From Piper betle (lineage: Eukaryota; Streptophyta; Magnoliopsida; Piperales; Piperaceae), in the NCBI GenBank assembly GCA_033002965.1, contig JAURVB010002453.1, forward strand, positions 1 to 64,000: a stretch of DNA of 64,000 nucleotides, read 5' to 3'. This document shows, one piece after another, positions 24,651 to 37,400 of the stretch. The notes under the pieces are model-generated. The model saw only the letters and a list, made by a program, of their open reading frames with translations. It was not told where the DNA came from and searched no databases. Numbering within the stretch: the first letter of the stretch is position 1; every line of letters begins with the position of its first letter. The translations under genes were made by a program, and so were the position numbers.

Positions 24651-26473
24651 AATATTATGACTTGAACTTTCACTTTGAGTAAGTAATTCGGTGGTAATAT
24701 ACACATTTATTGTGGAATTGTTTGGGAACCATGTTATGTCTTCATTATAGATGAAAATTAGGAAATTTGCTAAATAGAAATCGAGATGCTACTTTGATAT
24801 TGATTCTCAATATTGTTATGGTTTGCAAGAATATCGTTTGTCATAATATTTTGCGCCGAAGTCCTATTAATTATCTTTCAAAGAAAGTCCTATTAATAAT
24901 TGAAATTAAATGTGTGATCCGACACGTATTCTAATCTATATCTATACTAATATATAAATCTTCCTCCCTGCATTTATGCCACTTCGTCACTGAACTGAAC
25001 CGCTCCTTTTCCATCGTTGCTTGCTTCACTTTAAATGAAACCAATCATTAAGGGTGGACTTTTAATACGGTTCTATAGCATATTATCTAATCATTTTACA
25101 ATATTACCTTTTTATTTTTTATTAGTAAAAATTTTAGTTTTTATTGTAATTTAGATTTGTTTTAATTTTTGTTGTAATTAGGCTGTTTGGAATCTTTTAG
25201 TCGCGCATCACACGAGTCAGGAACTAATTTATCTCCAATATTAATGGTACATCCACTGTGTGACATGTCGACTAGTATGATTACGTTCATGATGAGTTCA
25301 TAATCGCAATTCACCAGTTACAATAACCGTATACAGGCTATAAGAGTTAGTTTGGCACATGGTGTATACATTTATCTGCATATGCTTGTTCAGATCATGC
25401 TAGTAGTTGCAAAAATGGCATGAAGACAACAAATGCTTTGACTCCTTCGCCGGCTTAGTCATGGCAATGTCATATTCTGGTTTGAAGGCTCATCGTTGTA
25501 GTGCATGGGGCAGGGCTCAGAATTTATTGTTAGCAGGTACCATTACATTTTAGTTTGGTACATTGAAGAACGCTAAACTTGAGAAATTGTCGGCTATGAA
25601 AAAGTTGGAACAATCTATATTTTGCCTAGCGGAAATTCTTGGAGAAGAAAATGAGTTAGTATCGCATGATCGGCCAACGAGGAAAAATTTTCCACGCCTG
25701 GAGGCCGTGTTTCCCCACCTTTGCTTCTTTCGTTAACTTCGAGATGAGTTCTCGCCGATTATTGATCAATACGACTACATTGTGTCAAATTCTGAATCCA
25801 AATTCGAGGATTGCATTTATTTTTATTTACTAATCCTCAAAATTTGTATCCGATCCAAATCCAACCGAATTAACTAAAACAATGCAAATTATATAAATGA
25901 TATAAATTTTAATATAAAAATAAAAAATAATAATAATATATTATTTTAAATATTTTTTAAATCTAATTTTATAAAATATCACCATTTTAGATTAAATATA
26001 GATCAAATAACCCAGTCCGAACATTTTTTAATTTATTTGTATTTAAAAAATCCAAACCAAAATTCAAAACAGTTGTGGATCATGTATAAACGCGTCGTTC
26101 CTACATCAACTACTTAATTAAAATTACAAAAACATCCCTCTCCCATGACATAGGTAAATATGGTTATCGGTCACCGACCAGATAATTTTTAAAGGTAGGG
26201 CCCGAACTCCATTGCACCGTGCAGGCCACTGTGCACCATGCGGCAACAGATGAGAATGTTACATATGCAACTAAATATCACTTCTTTGGAATGAAACCAT
26301 TTATGTAAGGCTTTTTGTTCCAACTACAATGGTCGCTTCATCTTCCGTAGCTTCCCACAGCATACGAAGTTAGAAAAAAGAACATACGAAACGATAGTTG
26401 ATGAAGAAACACAATCTAATGCTGCGACCAGGTGGAAACAGAAAACATCACTCAAAATGACAAAATCCTCTGG
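24651..26473. other. AT-rich intergenic DNA, nothing recognised
   Basis: No convincing exon or repeat structure was found. The right end is the 3' flank of PSD1, which is on the minus strand. Confidence 0.4.
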
Positions 26474-29400
26474 TTAACAAGAATGCCATCTGCCAATAGC
26501 TTCTCCCATGCGTACTCTGTCCCCTCTATTCACACAGAACTCGAAGTTGGAACCTTGCTCATTTGATTTGAGAGCTTGAAAAATAAGGACAACCGTGGAT
26601 CCCAGGTTGAAAACGGCCACCTGATAAGAGTTTCACGAGTGCAAATAAGTTGGTTTGTTATGCAAAATTTATCAATAATGTCAGTGGATAGAGCATAGTA
26701 AAGCACCTCATCAGCCTTCCTGAAGGTAACACCAATGCCCTGAGGCTCATAGATGTGCTCATCCGGAGGGTTGATGGCCGGAATCCCTTTTTGGGTCATG
26801 TTTGTCTTCAACTCAGGTTCAATGGCGAGCTGTGAAAGATAAAAAATATTCAGTTCCCCAAGAATAAGTCATTAGATCAGTAATCGAATTCAGATATTGG
26901 ACTGTTACTATGTCAAAAAACAGACCTAGCACTTTAACCAGTTCATGCACAATTATGAAATCTTCGAGATGAGCATAGGGCAACCTAAAATAAACCACAG
27001 CACATAGGAGGAACTATGTGTGACCAATTACCACTATTGATAATAGATATTTGCCCATTGTAGGCAAATTCTGAAAACACGTGTGCTGCTGATCTAGGTT
27101 AAAATGTGTAAAAGGAAAACAGACTGAAATACAAAAAGCACTAATACCCAGTTATTCTATTTCCCAACTCCATAATCCAAGTATGTTTGAAACAATATCC
27201 CCCTTATTTACCCAGGTGCCATGCTAAGACATGTACCTCAATTGATCCAACATTTGTTGCACCAATGGCAGCCATGGCCATAAATCCTCCATCCCACTCA
27301 CCTTCAAGGACAACCTAGAAACCAGTGAAACACTTCCACTAAATCAACAAACTGTTTATTTTCCCAAAAGGCTAATTATTCAGTCTATAAATAAGCTGTA
27401 TGTAATGTCTAAACAAATAAGAGGATATTAGACAATCTAGTTTACCCTTTCATTCTCAACATGCAAATTTCTGATAGTTCTGGTAGCCCGTTCATTTAAA
27501 GGATAAAGACGACCTGACATGCACAAACATAAAGAACCACGGGTAGCAATCTTTCATCTTCTGAGAGATGTATTCTATATTTCTAGAAAAATAGTGGCTT
27601 CATCTTATGCAATGAAAATTCTCTTAAATACCTGAAAAATGTCTCCTAATAAAAACCTTCCAGTCTACGGGAGAGTGAATCCAGTGATAGTCACCAGGTC
27701 CTAAATAGAGAACGCAGTAAAAATGCCCTTCTTCGGCCTGCCAGGATTCAGAATTTACTTTTCAAAAACTCTTTTAAAAAGTGATTATAGTCCAGATACA
27801 AAAAATGAAAGTACGCATTCAACACTACATTAAGGTTCTTCAACATGAAGAAGAAGAAACTGAAACAAAAAATAAACTTAAAATACCGTGTCTGAATTGG
27901 ATCCTGAACTTTGGGAGATGCAAATGAAATCCGCCACCATGACTTTCTGCGGGAACTATTGGATGTCATTTTCACTTTCTCACCTTCTTCATCTATCATA
28001 TCTTCTCCCATTGCCATAGGAAGGAAGGTCTTTTCACCAAGAAGAGAAGTTGCTGGATAAGAGAAACCTTTAACCTGCTCGATCATACCCCCTGAATCTC
28101 TTAACTCTCCAATTCTTACTATAGTGCCATCAACAGGGCTCACCTATTGTGGTGATTGTTTAGTAACCATAAGTAAAGAGAAGTATAAGAAAATCATGCA
28201 AATGAAACATTTATTGGAAACAAAACATGGCTGGTTACCAGTTACCAGAGAACATGGATCAGGGTCAATTGGCCTTGAGCCTTCTTTCAGCCTCCGAGCA
28301 AAAAATTCTCGTAAAGAAGCGTATTCTTCAAGGGGCATTGCAGTTTCTTCCAAATCTGAAATCAGGACATGATACAGGACCTTCAATACAGACAGAGAAA
28401 CAAAGATAAAAAGAAAATCTAGGCTATAAACAACCAGCCTCAATATCTTGGCTGAGTTGCAAAGATTTCTATGCACACACAAAATATTCAACAACATAAT
28501 TAAGTAAAGATGACGCAAAAGCAGTGAAGATGATTTACTTGCGTGAAAAGCTTGAGCCCAGGCTTTGTAGACACGAGGACGCAACTGAACAGGGAGATCC
28601 TAGGCACATTCAACGAAAACACTAGGTAAATATAAGAATACAGGTTTGAATAACTGAATACAAATACAATTTAATCCATGAAACAATGTTAATACTCATC
28701 GGTTTGCAATTGAAGTGCTAGAAGAAGGCATGCCATACAAAAATAAAACTGATAGAATAAAAATGATTTATATAGCAGTAAACTGGAAGAGATCCTACAT
28801 AATAAAATTCTTAAAAATAACATACTTACACAAAGGACTATTATGGATTCATGATTTTCGTCTAAGTTGGATCCTATTAAAAAAAATTACCAAGAAGAAG
28901 CACACCACATTGAAAAATGTCTTTAAATACCGGAGAAGATAACTTACCATGCTTGTCATGAAACCCCACAAACGTGATATTGACCGCAAGGGCAGCATCC
29001 TTAAGAACGCAGCCTACATAAAGCTTCCTCATGTCAGCAATATAATTATATACATCTAGAATCAAAGATGTAAGGGTCATTACTTTAGTATCTGGAGAAA
29101 ACTCAAAGTCAATTCCTTTCTCCCTTGCCTCTTCAACCTGTCACATAATTGCAAATACAGTATTTTAAGTGCTTTATACACATACCTTTTTGAAAAAATG
29201 CGAACATGACCAGATGAATAATTGCATCAGAATAAACTTGTAATTAGAAAATGAGCTAATATGAGAAAAAAATTAAAATATATATACATAAAAAAAAGAT
29301 ACTGAAACACTTGAATTTTGGCGTATTTCAAAACACAAAGCATACAACACTGTGCATAAGTGACACTTTGGCTTGGCAAGCATGAAGAGCACAACAATAA

Positions 29401-29977
29401 AGCACTTAAAATACTTGTACTTGCATACGAACAAATATGATTATAACTGCTGATACAATTATCAAAAGTAAACTTGCATACTCGACCCCAGTTTTCCGAT
29501 CCCCTGATAACAATCCTGAAAACTATTGATACGGTAAGAAGACCTCAACAAGTGTAGATTTTGCTCAAAGAAACTCAAAGAAAAAAATTTACACTAAGAT
29601 CTGCAGTCAAATACCACAAAGTAAACACCACCGCAACTCATACAAGCAAAGACAAGAGGCCACCTTTCGATCGGAATAGAGCCGGCGGGCGTGAAGAGCA
29701 CCGAGCATGAGAATCGTAGCGGCCGTAGCACCGGGAAGAAGAAAGAAAGAGCCCCCTGCTGCAATCCGAACATACAATCTCAAAGCTAATACATTACCGA
29801 ACGCAAATTATTTAAATTAAGAAAAATAAACAAAAGAAGCGAACCACCATCACCGTCACCGCCGGCGGTGGCACCCGAGGAGGAGACGGCGAAGGTGCGG
29901 GAGAAGGCGGAGCGGGGGAGGCGGTGGGGGTGGCGGGGAGGAAGAAGAGGCCACACTGGGGAAGCTCTCAACTTCAT
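26474..29977 (-). CDS. PSD1: Phosphatidylserine decarboxylase proenzyme, mitochondrial type (PSD1), one frameshift in exon 8
   Basis: Makes phosphatidylethanolamine from phosphatidylserine at the mitochondrial inner membrane. Twelve exons, in order: 29845-29977, 29664-29755, 29084-29137, 28948-29013, 28539-28599, 28246-28355, 27887-28143, 27632-27737, 27446-27513, 27237-27314, 26707-26829, 26474-26620. About 431 residues. The N-terminus is Arg-rich, like a transit peptide, followed by a hydrophobic segment ([19 protein letters not shown]). Key sites: SPVDG in exon 7, [12 protein letters not shown] in exon 8, and the self-cleavage motif LGST (about residues 389-392) in exon 12, which yields the pyruvoyl group on Ser. 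All splice phases agree except one lost base in exon 8, within the A-run 27719-27723 (T-run on the coding strand). Before it the frame reads TRPKKG and after it FYCVLYL. It is either an assembly error or a true lesion. Confidence 0.93.
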
Positions 29978-31622
29978 TGTTGTGTTGTTTTCTCTTTTGG
30001 AGCGGAGAGGAGGGAGGAAGAAGAAAGGGGGATTTGGTTTGGTTTGGTTTGGTTTGGTGAACCAGTGGTTGGGTTGAGTAAGAAAATAAGCGGTATTTAA
30101 TGGCTTTTTCTTGCGCTATAAGTGTATGGCAATTTAGCATTTTATTGGGTGCTCGGGAGATGAACGCTCCCCGTGGAGTGTATTTGTTTTCCTAGGTTTA
30201 TGTGACGTTGGGGATCACACAAAGCCACAGCTACCTATAAAACAATAATCGTACAAACAAAAAATAAATTATTTATAAAATAATAATTACAAATATACAA
30301 AATAATATGAGACACAAAAAAACTTTACGTGATTCCTCGTGTGAGTTTTTAAGTCAATCCTATTTGACAAACTCTGATAAAAAATATAAATAAATGGATT
30401 CTTCATTTGCCTTGGAATTTGTGCCCTTTGGTTCAGCTTTTTTGGTCTTAAAGTGACTAACTAGAGCTTTGACCGAAACGGAACAGGGAAGTCCATGAAA
30501 TAAATCCGAAAATATAAATTGGACCGGACCAGGTTGGTTTGGCTCGGGTTGGGTCAAAAAATCTGTGAACTGGGTCAGTTCAAGCTTCTTAACCAGGTGG
30601 CATGCGCAGCCGCTGGGAGCCTGAGATGGGAGTGTGTGCGTCCGGTAGAAGGCGGCGTTCGGTGCGCCAATGCTTGGACAGGTAGTGAACAGGGTCTCAA
30701 GCTAGCACGGGGATGAACGAGGGTACGTAGACTTGAACAACGCGGCGGACATGGTCAAGACGCGGCGGGTAGCCGGATTCAATTGTGGGCTTTGTCACCG
30801 GAAGTTAGGCTTCCGAACCTGCAAAATAGAGAAATGTTATCTCATCCTTCTTTCCGTGGGAGATCTCTCAATTTCGTACAATATTTATTTACATAAAATC
30901 TATTTATAATTAATAATAGATTATATAATTATTTTTAAAATTTATTATATTATATTTTGGACAGGATCATTATAAATAATATCAAAGCTTTCTCATTATA
31001 TCTTAGATAATAAATTAGATTAGAAATATTGAATAGGTTGTGCTTTTTATAGCAAAATTAAAAAAAGTCAGGTGAATCGGTTTTGGGTTGTTACACCATG
31101 GGTCATTACATCACCAAGCAATGGCCGGCTGGTGGCGGCATGGGTTTGTCGAAGGTTGGTACCCACGGGGAACAAAAAGTTGCCACGCTTAGGCCTCCTC
31201 CGCTCTCTAAGTTCCGAAATTTTTGAGATGGGCAAGGGGCATATACAGATGAATGACTTGGGTGGAGAATGATCAATAACCCCTATTGTATAAACACGAA
31301 GAACGAGGAGGAAATTGGCTGTCCCAACTCTGCAACACGTAGCCAGCTCTTCATCTCCCACTTTTTTCTTTTTTTATTATTAATTAACAAGTGGCCCCCG
31401 GTCACGTGAAAATTTGGTACAAACATTTGGTTCTCTTTTTTTTTTTTTTTCTGCACTAAGCCCCTTTAATTTAATTGTAAAGGCTTCTTAAAAATGAATT
31501 TATAATTCAGAGTTAATTTATATATGTTATTTATAATTCAAAGGTATTTTTTAGGGTATCATAACATACAGAAATATTTTAATTTTTCTTTTTAAAAAAT
31601 TGGCTGATGAAGTGGATGCCCC
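29978..31622. other. PSD1 upstream region and intergenic DNA
   Basis: 5' UTR and promoter of PSD1 at the left, then unassigned AT-rich DNA. No gene was recognised. Confidence 0.4.
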
Positions 31623-31800
31623 AAGGTTGTATAAATCGGAATTGGAATCAGTTTTCGATAGAGTCAGAATCAGAATCAGAATTTGTTTAAATCGGACAGA
31701 AATCGATTCAGTTGAATCGGCCTGAATTAGTTTAAATTAGTAGTATATAAAAATTTGACAACTCATAACATAAAAATACTTAAAATATATAATTATATAA
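31623..31800. repeat. Partial copy of the hAT-like element found at 45602-46376
   Basis: It begins AAGGTTGTATAAATCGGAAT and continues through ACAACTCATAACATAAA. The same order is seen at 45604-45765 (GGTTGCATAAATCGGAATCG...). The right end was not found here. Confidence 0.7.
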
Positions 31801-32595
31801 TTTTTCAACATAAATACACAAATTTATAACTTAATACAAATATAAAAGAGCATCACAATTTATCATCACTATACCTCAATATTATAAATATAATATTTGA
31901 TATACCAACAATTTACACAATCTCATTTGAAAGAACAGGCAAATTTGGGGCCCAAAGCCACCATTGCATGGGCGATAAGATCCAACCATCCTCATGGAAG
32001 CATGGCTGCCCAAAGGCAGCCGCCGATTGGGGTTGCTAGTCTGGGGCCGCTACATCTCGCTACTTCAAAAGTTGTCAACAACCAAATATTTAGATTTACC
32101 CTCGAGGTTGCCACAGCTAGTGTGGTTTAGAGGCTAGCGGTGTGTCGGGATGACTCTAGCTTCGGAGTTACAGACTCATCCCAGACCGTTTCAATTATTT
32201 AAAATTAAGGTTTAATTTAAATTGATTATATATTGAAAAATTACGATTAAATTCATGACCTCCTAAAATTTACAAGAACAATGAATGACAGGGTACATCT
32301 TCATAGAGTTGAGCCAAAGCAAGCTGGTTGGAGCGACCTTTTACTTAGATCACTCTTTCTGAGCTGATATGATGAGCAAGGGCAGGAGTTTGGCTAGGGC
32401 TTGAGAGGACCTTGAACTTTTTACTTAAAATTTTGATTTTGTAACAATTAAAATGAAATGACGGCATAATTAACCTATTTTAGTCTATAAATATCTTAGA
32501 ATCAAATATATTTAAAACTTTAAAAAAAATGTAATGTTTTTTTCCTAATTGTTCAAATTGCGTCGAACCGAATTAATTCGGCCTAGCCTTAAAAG
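31801..32595. other. Intergenic DNA, no gene recognised
   Basis: AT-rich with scattered short frames. Nothing supportable. Confidence 0.4.
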
Positions 32596-33131
32596 TAGGG
32601 GTGCTAATTGAGCGAGCGAGCTGAGCTCAACATGTGTTCGAACTCGGGCTCGAATAGTTCGAAACTCGTTCAAACTCGGCTCGAGATCGAACGAGTTTTG
32701 GACATATATGCTCGAGTTCGACTTGAATATCTTTACTCGAATATCTTTTATATGTACGAGCTCGACTCGAGCTCGATTAAAAGTCAAAAGTACCTCACTT
32801 AAAAAGGTTTGAACCCACAACCTTGAAGTCATCAAGGTGAATACTTGTCATCTCAACTATCTTGCTTCTCTGTTTTTATATTTCATATATATATATATAT
32901 AATATAATATAAAAACTATATTATTATATTATTTTATCGAGTCGAGTTTGAGTCGAATTCGAGTTACAACCGAGTCGAGTCGAGTCGAACACGACCTTGT
33001 TCAAGCTCGGCTCGTAAAATTCAAGTTCGAGTCGAATTCGAGTCGAGCATTTAAATGTCGAGTTTCGAGTCAAGTCAAGCCGAGCCGAACGCTAAATGCT
33101 CGCGAACTGGATCGCTCAATTAACAACCCTA
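32596..33131. mobile_element. hAT-like MITE with 8-bp target duplication
   Basis: It starts TAGGGGTGCTAATTGAGCGA and ends with the inverted TCGCTCAATTAACAACCCTA. The flanks are CTTAAAAG (32588-32595) and CTTAAAAA (33132-33139), a near-identical 8-bp duplication as expected for hAT insertions. Both halves are dense in TCGAGCTCG/CGAGTTCGAG words that can pair across the element. No transposase, so it is non-autonomous. Confidence 0.78.
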
Positions 33132-34470
33132 CTTAAAAAGCTAATGTTGAAATCAAATACAATTAACCCTCGTCCCAGGTTGTGTTAGGCAAGTGGCCAA
33201 TGAGCCAACCCGAAGTTTTTTACATTGGGCACTAATCCAGATCAATGCGGGCCAAACACACTTACGTGGCATCTACATGTACACCACTAAAACACTGACA
33301 TGGCACGGGCGTGATTATTGTGCACAATAGAAAGTGGTATGACCCTAAAGGAAAAAAATGGCTATTGTCAATTATCAATAAATGCAAGTTAGACGAATTA
33401 GATTAGGTCAAAGCCATCGAAGTGTATATTATTTAAGGATAAAGCGACACAATAAACAATGTAATTTTTTTTTAATCTTTCACAAAATTTATAAAATAAT
33501 AACCGATTCAATTTGTAAATTTTTAACAAATTGAACTAATTCTTATTGTAATACACATTATACCTTGCAAAGCTCACAGACAAAGTGACAAGGTTCAACC
33601 AAAATGGCTTAAGCAAGCTATTTTTCGAACTTATTTGAGTAAAGACCCAAGTGTGACTTGAATGAAAACTATATTTTTTTTAAGAAAAATTAGTTTTGTA
33701 AAAATAAAATAATTTTAAATAAAATAAATAAGGATGTAATTTATATGTAAATAGTCACAAAACTAAATATTTTAAAAGCTTTTAAATTAATCTTTTATGT
33801 ATTTTTTTCTTTAGCTCCTTGAATTGAACCGAACTAATTGAACTCAATGCGATTCTGAAAATACTGCGATTAAGCTTAAACCAAAAGCTTTTTACCTTGG
33901 GAACTCACATCCCATCAGAGCCGAGCCGAATTCTCATGGTCCAGGTTGCCTCCACCGACGTGCTATCCACGCGTACATAATGATGACGTGGCACGGTGGC
34001 GTCGATTGTGCACAATGGTGGACCTAACAGTAGCGGCGTGACCAGAAACTTTTGGCCCTCCCCTCCCACCCTCCCCTCTTTGGCGGGGCTGCACCGGACA
34101 AAGGATTGCTCTTCTCCTTCTCTCTGCCTTCCTCCCCTCCCCCGCCCCGCGCCCACCACCCCTCCCCCCACCCCATCCTTATCTCCCCACCCTGCAGCAA
34201 CCCCAAAGATCCCACCTTTGCTCGCGCTTCGATCCCCCACCCACCCCCGTGCTCGATCCCCGGGTGCCCTAGGTTTTTCTCCCGATCAATTTGAGCCCAG
34301 TTTCGCCCAATTTGGCCGGTTTTTGCGGGAACCGGCGTCTTGCACCCGCCGCCGGGGCGTTTGCGCGGCGTCTGGGGTCGAGGATTGGCGAATTTGGTGT
34401 AGGTTTTGCAGGTTGGATGGTTGTGGCCGGCATGTGAGTGGTTGCTAGGGTTTTGGGGGTGTTTTGGGTC
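33132..34470. other. Intergenic DNA and HUB1 upstream region
   Basis: No gene. The last few hundred bases become GC- and CT-rich (about 34050-34440), consistent with the promoter and 5' UTR of HUB1. Pro-rich frames there are low-complexity. Confidence 0.45.
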
Positions 34471-37400
34471 ATGGGGAGCACCGGCGAGCCCGACCGAAAG
34501 CGCCGGCACTTGAGCTCCATCTCGCCGACCGCCGCCGCCGCCAAGCGGTACCCGCTTGCGCCTGCCTCGGATGACAAAAAGGTCTGGTCTTTGGCTTCGA
34601 TTCGGTTGTATTTGACGTCTGGTGCAATTGTGTTGTGGTGATTGATTGCCAGGGCTTCTTAGTTACACTGCCCTTTTTTGCCCTTTTTTATTGACCTGGC
34701 TATGAAAAATTAATTAGTTCCGAGTTTTTTTTTTAATGTACCATGGGATTTTGTGTTCAAATTTATTGTCATGCATTTAGTTCGTAGTATAAGTTTAATG
34801 TATCACTTCTAGAACTTCTGTTTGTTGGCCTTTTGTTTTTTAGATTATTTGTATTCTGGTAATTGTGGATGATTTGTAAATTTTCAGAGGGCTATTTGCT
34901 GATTGATTGTTAGGGCTTTTTGATTCTGCTAGTTCTTGGGTTTTGTGTGCATATTAGGAATTTGGCTGTTCTTTTTTTAAATTTATATTTTGATGAGTTC
35001 TGACTCCTTTTTCAAATGTATTGTGCCCTTGAGAGAGCGATTTATCATCACGCTTGTAGTTCGTCATATGACAGTGCTCTTCGTGTTACTAAACGAATGT
35101 CATATAGATTTAATGTTGCACTTTTTAAAGTTGTTGCTGTTTGGTGGCCCTTCTTTTCAATTACTAGTATCCTGGTGATGGTAGATGATTTGATTATTTC
35201 TGATAGCCATTATTTCCAGCTTGGTATAACTATAAAGCTAGTTTTAGGATCTAAGCTTTACCCCCTCTTGCGGAGTTCGATTTGCTAGACTTGCTTAGCT
35301 TGCTGTATTTGTTTTGGTGAGTGTAGATATCTCTTGTTTCTCTTCTCTTCCATTATTTTGTAGCTCTTTTGAAGAGTATATTGATTGTACCCTTGGTATA
35401 AGAGGCCAGAAATCAAATTATAAGGCTTGAGCATGTCAATTAGGCGATTTACTGACTTGTAACGTGCTGTTGTGGGGGTGTTCATACATAATTAATATGT
35501 GAATACATGCAGTCCAATAATGGGATTAATTATCAATTGCTGGAAATGTTTATCAGTTGTTGAATCAAATATAAACGTGGGTTGAATAGTTTTTTCATGC
35601 ATTTTTTTTAACGAGATTAAACTTATACTGGAGCCTGTGTTTCTTGTTGGACGTACTTCTGGTTTGTTTTATGTTTTAACATTTATCTGTTGCTATTAGA
35701 GAACTAGATCCCGTAAGATTATGTAGCATAAGCTTTAGCTAATAAGTGATCTGTTCTATTTTGCAGCTTGATATTGCTGTACTCCAATACCAGAACCTTA
35801 AGCTTGCTCAGCAGTTAGAAGCTCAGAAGGCTGAATGCTATGCACTTGATAATAAGTATCAGTTGTGGAAAGACAAGCAGAAGTTTTACGATGAAACTTT
35901 AAATACAGTTTATAAGACTTGGGAACAACTGCTGAGTGATTTAGATACACTTACTATAAGCAAGAGTTGGCCATTATTGGGTGAAAAGGTTGATGCAAAA
36001 CGTAGTCAGACTGTTGCAGGTGAGCAAGTTGAGTTTTTAATTAGAAAATCTTTATCTATAATTTTGACATTTCCACATTGTATTTTAGAATGTCACTATT
36101 TTATGGTACTGTTGTTTTTGTGAAAGTTCCTGTTTTGATAAATATGTGTTTGACATGATTGATCAAAATAAACTTTGTTGTGTTGTTGGTACTGCTTGCC
36201 AACTGTTTTTGGGTCATTGTTTCTTAGCTACCATCATTTGTTTGGAAGTGCATAACTGCAAATGTTCAGTTTACATGATTCTAGGTGGACCATCTTGTCT
36301 TCCAGAAGATACATTCCTCTGCAGACTATCGATAACCGGAGCTACTGATTGTTGCTACGCAAATGATTCACCTCATAAGGTGGAAGATGATAGAAAAATT
36401 TCAATGGATGTTATCGAAGATATAATTAGAAATACTGTAACTGCAATTGATGACATCTGGACTGCAAATGATCGGCTTTTTTCTGAACTTCGTGCTTTAC
36501 TACCGGTGGAAGGTAAGGGCTAGCCTATTCCAGCTTTACCACATTGTATAACATATCTGGATTTTTCTATTGGTGTTGTTTGTTCAGTCTTGAGTTCATC
36601 GAATACTGTATATGCTCTGTCTAGAGTCTAGAAAAATGGTGGTGGCCACTAATGGTTTAGAGATGGAAGTTAAAAACTTGCGGACAGTGCTTGGTGACCT
36701 CCATTTGAAGCATAGATCACTGGCAGATAGAGTTCGAATATCACGTGATACTGACGCTGAGAATAAAGCTGAGCTTAAGCATCTGCAAGGTAATATTTAC
36801 ACTTCATGAATTACTTCTGTCTCAACTTTGAATTCTTTCCCACCTGAAGGATTTTCATTTAAAGGTTGCATTTCAGTTGCAAATTTTTTACTTTTTTGCG
36901 TCATTAATCTAAAATACTGACCATTAGGTTGTTATTAAATTTTTTTCTGTATATATTTAGGATTATGTGTGGTTTGGCCTTGATGTGTGATTGACAGTTA
37001 TTTGATGCAACATTTTGAAGGGGAGTTGGATAGTACCATTGCTGAATTAAAAGAGATTCATAAAAAATTATCTGCCTTAAAGGCCCAGAAAAATGGTGGG
37101 CAAGGTGCTTTTGGGTTTCTAAATGTAATCAACAAACATGTTGGAGTGGACAAGGCCTGTGATAAGCATAGAGAGTTGCAAGATATGAAATTTGCTCTCA
37201 ACGAGTTGTCGGTAATTTGTTGATGTTTCTATTGCTAATTTTTGTACTTTTGAATATTTTATTCACTTTGATGACTGATGAGTTTTTCTTTTGGAGCTTC
37301 TTGACAGAATTTGGCTTCCAATAGGCTTGTAGAACTTCGTAATGTGCATGAAGAGCGGATCGATAATCTAAAGAAATTGGCTAACTTGCAGGTACCATAT

